This document shows positions 35,088 through 64,000 of a stretch of 64,000 nucleotides of DNA, one piece after another (the first letter of the stretch is position 1; each line of letters begins with the position of its first letter). Position numbers and translations under genes: made by a program. The stretch is from Pterois miles (lineage: Eukaryota > Chordata > Actinopteri > Perciformes > Scorpaenidae), in NCBI GenBank assembly GCA_947000775.1, contig CAMQGK010000638.1, positions 26,823,501 to 26,887,500 of the forward strand. Direction: 5' to 3'. Under the pieces are notes generated by a model. It did not search any database. It was not told the DNA's origin and worked only from the letters and a program-made list of their open reading frames with translations.

Positions 35088-36200
35088 TTCAACCGGAGAC
35101 AATGAACGCAGCACCATGGCTGCTGCAGTAACTCTCCTGACAGTGAATGCAGCTCGGTGGCTGCTGCTGTAACTCTCCTGACAGTGAACGCAGCACCGTG
35201 GCTGCTACAGTAACTCTCCTGACAGTGAACGCAGCACCGTGGCTGCTACAGTAACTCTCCTCATGGTGAACTGGAGACAATGAGCGCAGCACCTTGGCTG
35301 CTACAGTAACTCCTAATGGTGAAATGGAGACAATGAGTGCAGCACCTTGGCTGCTGCAGTAACTCTCCTGACAGTGAACTGGAGACAATGAACGCAGCAC
35401 CGTGGCTGCTACAGTAACTCTCCTGACAGTGAACTGGAGACAATGAACGCAGCACCGTGGCTGTGTGTAACTCTCCTGAAGGAGCAGCACCGTGGCTGCT
35501 ACAGTAACTCTCCTGACAGTGAACTGGAGACAGTGAACGCAGCACTGTGGCTGCTGCTGTAACTCTCCTGACGGTGAACTGGAGACAGTGAACGCAGCAC
35601 CGTGGCTGCTACAGTAACTCTCCTGACGGTGAACTGGAGACAGTGAACGCAGCACCGTGGCTGCTGCAGTAACTCTCCTGACGGTGAACTGGAGACAGTG
35701 AACGCAGCACCGTGGCTGCTGCAGTCACTCTCCTGACGGTGAACTGGAGACAGTGAACGCAGCACCGTGGCTGCTGCAGTAACTCTCCTGACGGTGAACT
35801 GGAGACAGTGAACGCAGCACCGTGGCTGCTGCAGTAACTCTCCTGACAGTGAATGGGGACAATGGACGCAGCACCGTGGCTGCTGTAAAAATCTCGAAGG
35901 AAGAGAGGGGGCAAAACTCACGGTGAACTGGAGACAGTGAACGCAGCACCGTGGCTGCTACAGTAACTCTCCTGACGGTGAACTGGAGACAGTGAACGCA
36001 GCACCGTGGCTGCTGCAGTAACTCTCCTGACGGTGAACTGGAGACAGTGAACGCAGCACCGTGGCTGCTGCAGTAACTCTCCTGACGGTGAACTGGAGAC
36101 AGTGAACGCAGCACCGTGGCTGCTGCAGTAACTCTCCTGACGGTGAACTGGAGACAGTGAACGCAGCACCGTGGCTGCTACAGTAACTCTCCTGATGGTG
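35088..36200. repeat. 55-bp minisatellite, about 20 copies
   Basis: The unit contains ggagacagtgaacgcagc, accgtggctgctgcag and taactctcctgacggtgaa, total 55 bp. Early units (35088-35500) are diverged and length-variable; units after 35550 are nearly identical. A break of about 40 bp at 35886-35925 carries unrelated sequence. Minus-strand open frames here follow from the repeat and are not genes. Confidence 0.92.
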
Positions 36201-38058
36201 AACTGTTGACTCAGTTGTCTGTTGTGCTCATATACTGCAGCTTGCGCTCCGCTGCATGCAAGGCACTAATCTTGTCAGTTAATGTTTAATAATTGGTTAA
36301 CGAGGGACGGTTATTGGTTAAGTAAATGTTTTAAAATTAGTATCCCTCATATTTATATAAATTCATATACACACTTTTATCAAGTCATGCTCATAAGAAT
36401 AACATCAAGCCTTTGGTTGTCATATTTTATGACTGCTTTATGTAACATTGCATTTGATTGTATGTGAGATACGTGGATCACTGGCAGTATCATATGACTA
36501 GAGCGTTTAAAAGATGGCGTCTCTGTGTAGATTTACTAAGTCTGAAGAAGAGCTTGTGCTCAAAGCGTCACTAACATGCCAATAAATTGCACTTCAAGGG
36601 AGCTGCAATGTGCAGACGTCCTTTTACGTTTCTCATTGCTGTTTTCTACTGGTCCAGCACTGGTCTACTACAGTTTTGGATATGCGTGACCACTTTACAT
36701 TATTTGAAGTTTCTCTGCTGTGCCAGAAGTATCCCAGACACAGTATCTTTGTGTCCCAGGAGCTGTTTTTACTGTCCTGGGACAACAGGACTTTGTTAAT
36801 TATGATCTCTGCTCTGCACAAAATATGCAAAAATGCAAAACAGCAGCATGCTACACATCAGCCACAAAAAAGTTATAGAGTCCTCTATAACATTGTTTTT
36901 TTTTTCACTGTGAGTTTGCTAGTTTAGTTGAAATAAAGGTGTATACCACTGTAGAATCCTTGAAGACCAGTGCATACCACTGCAGAGCCTCTGTGGTGTT
37001 GATTGGCTGGTATGTGAGAGCTGGTGATCATGGTGACCTATAGAATTTAGTGGTTGTTGAAACCCTATGCCTATTGGTAGTCCAGGAAGTACAAAGTCAT
37101 TTAACCTGTGTATGTGTGTGAGTGCACTTTTGAAGGCCATGCAGGCTAGGGTAACCCTTATGTTTACACTGTCACCCATGGGAGCAGAGCTATAAACAGA
37201 AGTGCCATGTCACTTATTAATTTTCGTTCTGAGTGCATTGTGTGTGTGCTAATCTTTATGTACGTGTGTTTGTGTTGTAATCATTTTCTAGTTAGTGGTC
37301 CTTTGAACAAACATTAAGAAAACACAATACAAAGTCATGATGATGATAATAATAATAATAACTCTGTACTGTAATGTGCTACAACGACGGGCTTGTGACG
37401 GGGGAGTTGGCAGTCATGTAGAGAATGTATGGCGTTAAACCCTTCTCTATTTTAGAAGACCTTCATATGCATTATGTGTGACTTCAAATGACAGCTTACA
37501 ATAGCGTGCCCTCCCATTCAGCTGTACACATGTAGCTCTGTATGGAGGTGTGTTTTATACGGGCTCCTCATCAAATTTACAGTCCAGGTCAAGATTCCTG
37601 TGGTCATGGTTACAGCCTTGCGTGGTCAGGTGCATGCCAGTGTGTGCCTATTGGTGATCAGATCATTTATCGACGACTGAAGGGATGATAGATTTTTTTC
37701 CTCCGCTCATATTAAGGCGATTTTAACTAACTTAATATCAGAAGTAACATGATGTAAAATCTCTAGAATCTGCACCCTGCTGTGCATTTAGAGATGTTTC
37801 TGGTGGAGAGGCATGTCTGCCCGCTGAGGCCCGTTAATCGGCATGTCATTCAGTACCATGCAAACCAGCCTACTTTGTTTTTCAGCCCAGTTTAGATGAA
37901 ATCAGCTTTGACGAGCTTACCGTTTATCAGACTACATGACATGACATGACAAGAATTAGCTCAACACGCCGACTCTCTCTCGCTCGCTCTCTTCTTCAGC
38001 GTCTCCTCCTGGCGAGGAGAAGCTGCAGCGCCGCACACCACCTACAGCACACTGGAGG
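36201..38058. other. Intergenic DNA before the proposed clcn1 first exon
   Basis: I see no gene. The last 100 bp or so (37960-38058) becomes GC-rich with ctctcgctcgctctc and gcgccgcac, consistent with a promoter or 5'UTR. Confidence 0.4.
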
Positions 38059-56998
<18,940 letters not shown>

Positions 56999-57203
56999 GT
57001 CTGTGGCTTCTGGGAAATGTGTGTGTTTGCTGGATTGGATAGGTGTTTGTGTGCAGGTGAAGTGTGTGTCACTGTGGATGATGCATGTACGGAGTGTGTA
57101 TGGCTGTATGTGTGTGAATGTGTGTGTATGACAGGCTCCAGCTGACGTCAGCATTCTCGTCATCAAAAGCCTCCTCTTCATCAGGGACATTTGTTGCAGG
57201 CCA

Positions 57204-57207
<4 letters not shown>

Positions 57208-57277
<70 letters not shown>
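57208..57277 (+). repeat. (GT)n microsatellite
   Basis: About 70 bp of GT. A (CA)n tract follows 90 bp later, so the two could pair in RNA. Confidence 0.92.
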
Positions 57278-57279
<2 letters not shown>

Positions 57280-57367
57280 GTCTTCATCCTGTTCTTCCTG
57301 TCCAAGGTCAACAGTGCCGGCAAGCTGCCAGCAGCTCCAGCATTCTTATGTTTTCTTGATAGCAGCT

Positions 57368-57368
<1 letters not shown>

Positions 57369-57406
<38 letters not shown>
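57369..57406 (+). repeat. (CA)n microsatellite
   Basis: About 38 bp of CA dinucleotides. Confidence 0.92.
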
Positions 57407-57411
<5 letters not shown>

Positions 57412-57850
57412 ACTCCCTGGAGCGTTACAGTTCTTGCTCTCTGTTTTTATTAGCATCGACGTGTACACAAATCTGGTCTAGGTGCTGGTTTGACTGTGAA
57501 TCAGCAGAAAGTTGATGAAACTGTCAGTAAACAATCACTAACACTCTGAAAAACCCAAATAAACTTTAACTAAATCACTATAACAACGCAGCTACATAGA
57601 CCAACATTAAAGTGGAAATGAAATCGTTAAACCAAGTTAAGCTGGTTTATTAAAGGGATTAGTGATCTATTAAATGACAGCATTTAAAAGAAAAAAGGAA
57701 GATGCTTTTAATTTTTTGCGGCAAAAGCGTCGCCATGTTGTAGTACTGTAGCCTGTAACGTCATGAGGTTGGTTAGCTCAACAGAGGTACAACGGTAGAG
57801 ACCTTGAAACACGAAGAAAATAAAAGAGGGGACACTATTGTATTGCTCCT

Positions 57851-57965
57851 GGATGGAAAGATGAGTTTTACAATGTTAAAACCAAGGAGAAAACTGTCAA
57901 TTTGATTATCTGCCACTGAAACAGAGGTCAGTGCTGCAACGCTGGCTACTGGCACTGAAAGAGCC
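57851..57965 (-). repeat. Left arm of inverted repeat around the purine minisatellite
   Basis: Its reverse complement aligns with 59657-59770. Shared strings, read from the minus strand here, include cttggttttaacatt, gacagtttt, tctctgtttca-like and ctcatctt. Confidence 0.7.
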
Positions 57966-58082
57966 CTTGCTAGCAAGCAGAAGCTACCAGCAAGTAACGT
58001 AAACAAACGTGGGCTTCAGACTAAAGTAGTGCTTTACGGGTTTATTTTCTTTCATGAATGAGACAGCAGGGGATGAGAGACA

Positions 58083-59642
58083 GGTGATCTGAAAGGGGAG
58101 AGGACAGGAGGTGGGGAGAGAGGGGGGTGATAGAGAGGGGAGAGGGACGGGGAGGTGGGGAGACAGAGAGGTGATCAGAGAGGGGAGAGGACAGGAGGTG
58201 GGGAGACAGAGAGGTGGTCAGAGAGGGGAGAGGACGGGAGGTGGGGAGACAGAGAGGTGGTCATAGAGGGGAGAGGACGGGAGGTGGGGAGACAGAGAGG
58301 GGATCAGAGAGGGGAGAGGGCGGGAGGTGGGGAGACAGAGAGGTGGTCATAGAGGGGAGAGGACAGGAGGTGGGGAGACAGAGAGGTGATCAGAGAGGGG
58401 AGAGGACGGGAGGTGGGGAGACAGAGGTGATCAGAGAGGGGAGAGGAGAGGAGGTGGGGAGAAGAGAGGTGGAGAGAGGGGAGAGGACGGGAGGTGGGGA
58501 GACAGAGAGGTGGTATAGAGGGGAGAGGACGGGAGGTGGGGAGAAGAGAGGGGAGAGGACGGGAGGTGGGGAGACAGAGAGGTGGTATAGAGGGGAGAGG
58601 ACGGGAGGTGGGGAGACAGAGAGGGGTAGAGGGAGGGGAGAGGAGGGGAGGGTGGGGAGAAGAGAGGGGAGAGGACGGGAGGTGGGGAGACAGAGAGGGG
58701 GTAGAGAGGGGAGAGGAGGGGAGGTGGGGAGACAGAGAGGTGGTCAGAGAGGGGAGAGGACGGGAGGTGGGGAGACAGAGAGGGGGTAGAGAGGGGGGGG
58801 GAGGTGGGGAGACAGAGAGGTGGGGAGAGGGGGGAGAGGACGGGAGGTGGGGAGACAGAGAGGGGGGGGGGAGGTGGGGAGACAGAGAGGTGGTCAGAGA
58901 GGGGAGAGGACAGGAGGTGGGGAGACAGAGAGGGGAGAGGACAGGAGGTGGGGAGACAGAGAGGGGAGAGGAGAGGGGGGGAGAGGACAGGAGGTGGGGG
59001 AGAAGAGAGGGATCAGAGAGGACAGGAGGTGGGGAGACAGAGAGGTGGTCAGAGAGGGGAGAGGACAGGAGGTGGGGAGAAGAGAGGGGGGACAGGAGGT
59101 GGGGAGACAGAGAGGTGGGGATAGAGGGGAGAGGGGGGGGGGGACAGAGAGGTGGTCAGAGAGGGGAGAGGACAGGAGGTGGGGAGACAGAGAGGGGAGA
59201 GGACGGGAGGTGGGGAGACAGAGAGGTGATAGAGGGAGAGGGGAGGTGGGGAAGAGAGGTGATCAGAGAGGGAGAGGACAGGAGGTGGGGAGATCAGAGG
59301 GGGAGAGGACAAGGAGGTGGGGAGACAGAGAGGTGAGTGCAGAGAGGGGAGAGGACAGGAGGTGGGGAGACAGAGAGGGGAGAGGACAGGAGGTGGGGAG
59401 ACAGAGAGGTGATCAGAGAGGGGGGGGGGGGGAGGGAGGACAGAGAGGTAAGAGGGGGTGGGGAGACAGAGAGGTGATCAGAGAGGGGAGAGGACAGGAG
59501 ATGGGGAGACAGAGAGGTGATCAGAGAGGGGAGAGGACAGGAGGTGGGGAGACAGAGAGGTGATCAGAGAAGGGAGAGGACAGGAGGTGGGGAGACAGAG
59601 AGGTGATCTGAGAGGGGAGAGGACGGGAGATGGGGAGACAGT
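58083..59642 (+). repeat. 43-bp purine-rich minisatellite, about 36 copies
   Basis: The unit contains ggtggggagacagagaggtg, atcagagagg and ggagaggacagga, 43 bp. The plus strand is almost all A/G. Many units have small deletions. Long RG/EG-rich open frames on plus and Pro/Ser frames on minus result from composition and should not be called genes. Confidence 0.93.
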
Positions 59643-59656
59643 CAGCTGCAGCTGGA

Positions 59657-59770
59657 CTCTTTCTAGCCAGCACTGCAGTAACATCACTGTTCTCTGTTTC
59701 ATCGGCAGTTTGTGAGATGGACAGTTTTGTCCTTGGTTTTAACATTCTAAATCTCATCTTTACATTCCCC
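59657..59770 (+). repeat. Right arm of inverted repeat around the purine minisatellite
   Basis: Contains ctctttctagccagc, tctctgtttcatcggcag and cttggttttaacattctaa, matching the complement of 57851-57965. Confidence 0.7.
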
Positions 59771-61514
59771 CCATACAAATGAACGGGTGGTTTCATTAAC
59801 ATCCAGACAATGTCAGAGTAAATGACCTCATCCAAAAGGAACCTGATGACCGGATCAGAATAGAGCTGAGAATAATTACAGCCAACCTAAAAGTCCAGCA
59901 CCAGCTCCGGCAGCTGCACGATTCACCGTCAATTAATATTATATTAGTGTAGCTGCGTTCGTAGCCAGTGACCCATGATTTCATTTGGACTTGAGCCTTT
60001 GTACTTTAAATACTTTGTACCTTAAAATAAAATATGAGTATGTTATTTAAAAACTGTGATCACAAAGACGATCAACCACCCCGTACTGGAGGTGACTCCG
60101 ACAGCCTCTGAGATGTAGGGTTTATTTACTTTTTGATTGATTTGTTTGGGAAGATTATTGACTTACAGTAGGGAAATTATTGAACCCAACAAACTGAACA
60201 AAGATCCTGTATTTGCTTGGGAAGAGGATTTTACTCATGGGGGAAATAAATAAACTAGACAAAATGAATTTCTATCTTTTGTTGTTTATTGCTGAATCCC
60301 CCAAATATTTTAGAGAATATTATTGATTATCTTACTCATAATTCCCCTGATCCACTTTGTCCAAACCAATCCGACAGCAGTTCAGTATGTACTATAACAG
60401 GACAAGGAAGACAAATGTCCTCCCCCTCTTTCCATACATACTTTTGTTATATTGACATATTTGAGTACTTGATACTGCAGAATGTTTTTCTAAAATAACA
60501 CTGGTTCTGACTCTAATGCAGTTTGCTTTCATCCATTTTTTTAATGCTGATAAATAGCAGTGTAACCACCAAACTAATCAGTTTCATTTGAATTTTAATC
60601 AAGACACAAACACATCTCCAAAAACCGAAGCTATTTTGAAGTCAAAGGGTGGTTAACCTCCTGACATTCATACTGTTTGTGTCAGCCTGTCCACCCCCGT
60701 TATCGTTCCTCATCAGTGACCAGAAGCTCCCAGTTCAAGAGTTGCATTTATGAAAAACACAGATGAAAAACACAGACAGACAACGTGTGGTCTGTAAATA
60801 CTCAGTGTCCTGACCCGCCTACAGTCTGTTGGCTGCTGCAGGAAACGGCACCAAGCTGTTGCTTCCTCCTGTTTGATTGAAATATGCAGCTTCTCAAGAG
60901 CTCAGGCACAGAACAGTGAAGAAGAAGAAACTGGGAAACCAGATTACCTCCTCAGTAAATACAAAACTTTTCAGTCTACATGGAAGCCACATTATACAAA
61001 GTTCTGTTCACACCAGGATTGGCTTTGTCTTTCTCCACCAACATGTTATATTGGTCAGCATTGTCAGGTTGTGACTTTCTGCCAAGTTAAACCATTACAG
61101 AGTTAGACTGAATTGTCCTTTCTTTGGATTCTAACTAGAGACAAACCAGTTTGAAGCTTACATCTTCCCAGCACCAGAAACTGCTGTCAATTACCTCCTA
61201 ATTATGACCAGATGAATGGGAATTTAATAGAAAAAAAAACATCTTTTTAAAATGGTCCTGCATCCACTCTCTGTCATTAGATTACCAAAATGACTCAAAA
61301 TCCATTTGCCTTTTTAGAGTCTGTTTTTCTGCAGTGTCTGAAGTCCAATTAGGCAGAAATGCCATATAAATAATCCTATCAGCAGGATATTAAAGCCTGT
61401 CACTCAGCGTCACACACTGCAGTGGTTTAGTCACGGTGTTTCTCAGAGCGGCTCCCTGTAGTGAAAACTTAATTCAGCCAAAACTGAGAGCAGCTGGCCG
61501 GTAAAACTCCACTC

Positions 61515-61516
61515 AC

Positions 61517-61558
<42 letters not shown>
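61515..61558 (+). repeat. (CA)n microsatellite
   Basis: About 44 bp of CA dinucleotides. Confidence 0.92.
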
Positions 61559-61561
<3 letters not shown>

Positions 61562-61717
61562 TGTTTTTCTGCTTTCCCGCCGCCTTCTGCTGCTGTCAGC
61601 CTCTCTAGATCTTCCTTTCTGTCCCCAGTGTTTATGCTTTCCCTGCTGTCTGTATTTCTGTCCACCTGTAAAACAGACTGTAGGAATGACAAATTAAGTG
61701 CTTATTAACTGCATTGT

Positions 61718-62409
61718 AGTGAAACTGGGGCTGTCAAAGTTAACATGATAACTTGTTAATGCATCGTTGTTTTAACAGTAACCAAAGTGAAGATACTGGT
61801 ATCATAAAAACTAGAAAACCTAATATTTCCATTGGTACCAACCAGGTCATACTAGCTCGCTGTGAAGGAGGTTAAATAACGCTCCCAACTTACACTAAAT
61901 TTTGGTGAGAAAATAAAACTGTCATGTCCATTTTCAAAGGGGTCCCTTGACCTCTGACCTCCAGATGTGTGAATGTAAATGAGTTCTCTGGGTCCCCACC
62001 AGTCTCCCCTTTACAGACATGCCCACTTTATGATAGTCCCAGTCAGTCTGGATCAAGTCATAGTCGAGTCAGCACTCTGACAGCTGTTGTTGCCTGTTGG
62101 GCTGCAGTTTGTCATGTTCTGATTGGAGCATGTTATTTATGCTAAAGTCAGAACCTGTGAGGGTTTCTGGGTAATATCTGTCATTGTTTTGTGTTGTTAA
62201 TTGAGTTACAGTAATAAATATACACACACAGTTACATAAAGCATATTTTCCCACACCCGTGTTGATAAGAATATTAATACTTGACAAATTTCCCTTTAAG
62301 GTACATTTTGAACAGATACAAAATGTGTGATTAATCATGACTAACTATGGGCAATCATGCAATTAATCATGATTAAATATTTGAATTGATTGACAGCCCT
62401 AAGTGAAAC
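61718..62409 (+). mobile_element. Nonautonomous hAT element with 8-bp TSD
   Basis: The target duplication agtgaaac is perfect (61718-61725 and 62402-62409). The 676-bp element runs from tggggctgtcaa to ttgacagcccta, inverted termini with one mismatch. No transposase is encoded. It is the best-preserved member of the family found at 1673, 3965, 5099, 18378 and 38358. Confidence 0.87.
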
Positions 62410-62789
62410 AAATATAAGGGCACTTTCACATAGATTGAAGTCTAGGACCAGTTTGTCAGAATGTGCCATAATCCAAACTCAACAGAAAGAAAACATCATG
62501 ATAACATCAAAAGTGACAATTTTGCAGAAAATGGCCGAGATAAATGCCTCTGGTTTATCAGCAGAGAATAACATCACTGATATCTTATTTTCAAGGAGGA
62601 TAGTTCATTTTGACATATTGCTCATTTTAGTTGTTTTAAGTGGCTCCATGTTTCCCTGAATTCAGCAAATCAAGCACCAACATTGTTTCTCCGCAGCGGT
62701 GGAAACATCTGGAGAAAACTCTCAGGTTTTTCATCTGTACAAAATAACGAAATGTACGTTCACCAAAAGATATTCAGATTTATTAAACC

Positions 62790-63200
62790 TTGCATTATTA
62801 AACATTTAACTTAACATTAACACTTAGATTTAACATTTAACTTAACATTAACACTCACATTTAACATCGAACGTAACATTAACACTTACATTTAACATTT
62901 AACTTAACATTAACACTTACATTTAACATTGAACTTAACATTAACACTTACATTTAACATTGAACTTAACATTAACACTTACATTTAACATTGAACTTAA
63001 CATTAACACTTACATTTAACATTTAACTTAACATTAACACTTACATTTAACATTGAACTTAACATTAACACTTCCATTTAACATTGAACTTAACATTAAC
63101 ACTTACATTTAACATTTAACTTAACATTAACACTTACATTTAACATTGAACTTAACATTAACACTTCCATTTAACATTGAACTTAACATTAACACTTCCA
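62790..63200 (+). repeat. 31-bp minisatellite, about 13 copies
   Basis: Units of aacattaacacttacattt plus aacattgaactt (31 bp), with gaa/taa and acttac/acttcc variants. Confidence 0.92.
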
Positions 63201-63245
63201 TTTCCTCCTTTGGTTCATGCAGCTTTATAAAAAGTCCTCTCTGCT

Positions 63246-63667
63246 TTAGTATCTCAGCCAGCAGCCCCTCAGCTGTCCTCTCCTTCTCATCTCCAGACAG
63301 CTTTCTGGATTTTTCTGTTTTGTCTCTAGTGACGGTTTAAGTTGTTGTTGTTTTTTTGAATGTTTGTTGCAAACTAAGCACACAGCTTTACCGCCAACCT
63401 CTGTGGAGAAATACGTAGCAGTCCATGAATTATTATAGACATGGCGCCTCAGCAGCTGACGTGACTTCAAACATCACTGACGTCAGTTCGTGTGACAGGA
63501 AGAAGCACATTAACAACACATTTTACCATTTCAAAACAAAAGCTGTTTTCTTTACTGTTATTTTGCTTTGTAAGTAAAATTGTGTGGTTTGTCTGAGACC
63601 TTCCGGGCCGGACCGAACCATCATGAGGGACAGTTCTGGCCCGTGGGCCATATAATACCCAGGTCTG
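63246..63667 (-). mobile_element. hAT transposon 5' fragment with BED-type zinc finger start
   Basis: Minus-strand reading gives SWTATYFSTEVGGKAVCLVC and then NKHSK, the CxxC start of a BED-like finger seen in hAT transposases. The frame soon degrades. GC-rich gggccggaccgaa upstream resembles the end region of related elements. Confidence 0.65.
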
Positions 63668-64000
63668 CTGTGTAGTGTTACTTTTACAACTTTCTTCTGT
63701 TTATACAGCTTTCAAACAAATGCAGCTTCTTTACTGGATAGTTTTACCTGTTGTAGGGTTATTTTCTATTGACCAAGAAAGCTTTAAACATCAAACTGTG
63801 TATAAGTGTTTTTACTTCTATCACTCATAAACCTGCAGCCACATTTCCTCTCTGTATTTTCACTCCACATTGTTCTCCTTTAGACAGTTGAGCTCTGAAC
63901 TGTGTCTCAGTGTTTCTGCTCCCATCTATCTCAGGATTTGTGACACTGATGAGTGTGTGCTTGAATGCCTGTTTTTGTGTGTCTGTGTGATTGTGTTCGA

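Larger units (their letters stand above)
56999..64000 (+). other. clcn1 intron 12, continuing past the window
   Basis: It contains exon-like echoes at 57130-57345, microsatellites, the purine minisatellite, a hAT MITE, a 31-bp minisatellite and hAT debris. AT-rich DNA at 59950-61500 shows nothing recognisable apart from a (CA)n tract. Confidence 0.6.

Noticed and set aside
35089..36169. Minus-strand frames repeating LSPVHRQESYCSSHG in the 55-bp repeat
   Set aside because: Overlapping frames are all products of the tandem unit; there is no gene structure.
58155..59563. RG/EG-rich open frames in the purine minisatellite
   Set aside because: They are compositional: the all-purine strand lacks T, so stops are rare. 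Frames shift with unit indels.

Overview
This 64 kb window is vertebrate genomic DNA, almost certainly from a ray-finned (percomorph-type) fish. It has three multi-exon genes with clean GT/AG introns and no operons. It also has many (GT)n/(CA)n microsatellites and long minisatellites. Fish-type repeats fill the non-coding space: tRNA-like SINEs ending in a 'cctttattagtccca' tail, a matching non-LTR LINE, hAT transposons and a TTAA-flanked MITE.

Genes, left to right. (1) The 3' half of a polyhomeotic gene, best match phc1 (+, six exons, 47-6775). It encodes the HD1 segment, an FCS zinc finger and a C-terminal SAM domain. Upstream exons lie outside the window. (2) A complete styk1 coding region (-, nine exons, 21731 down to 11202, 439 residues). 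It is a single-pass membrane kinase-like protein in which every catalytic hallmark I can align is replaced. phc1 and styk1 are convergent. (3) The 5' half of a skeletal-muscle-type chloride channel, best match clcn1 (+). Eleven exons are secure (43904-56998) and a first exon is proposed at 38059-38118. The remaining exons, with the GxFxP motif and CBS domains, must lie beyond 64000. All exon junctions were checked for reading phase and join without a frame break.

The rest is introns and intergenic DNA. 6.8-11.2 kb holds phc1 3'UTR, a TTAA MITE and a SINE-like repeat. The 16 kb between styk1 and clcn1 holds a 33-bp minisatellite (26.7-28.0 kb), a 55-bp minisatellite (35.1-36.2 kb) and microsatellites. 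The large clcn1 intron 50.0-56.8 kb contains a degenerate LINE and hAT debris. The 3' part of the window contains a 43-bp purine-rich minisatellite flanked by inverted arms, an intact-ended hAT MITE and a 31-bp minisatellite.

The most unusual structures are: an inverted duplication inside phc1 that copies 41 nt of an exon and brackets the two FCS zinc-finger exons; the fully degenerated catalytic site of styk1; a His/Arg-rich insertion in the clcn1 N-terminus; and the purine minisatellite enclosed by inverted repeats. The three genes do unrelated jobs (chromatin repression, membrane pseudokinase signalling, chloride conductance) and nothing here suggests they act together. I found no CRISPR array, no bacterial-type system, and no free-standing tRNA or rRNA gene.
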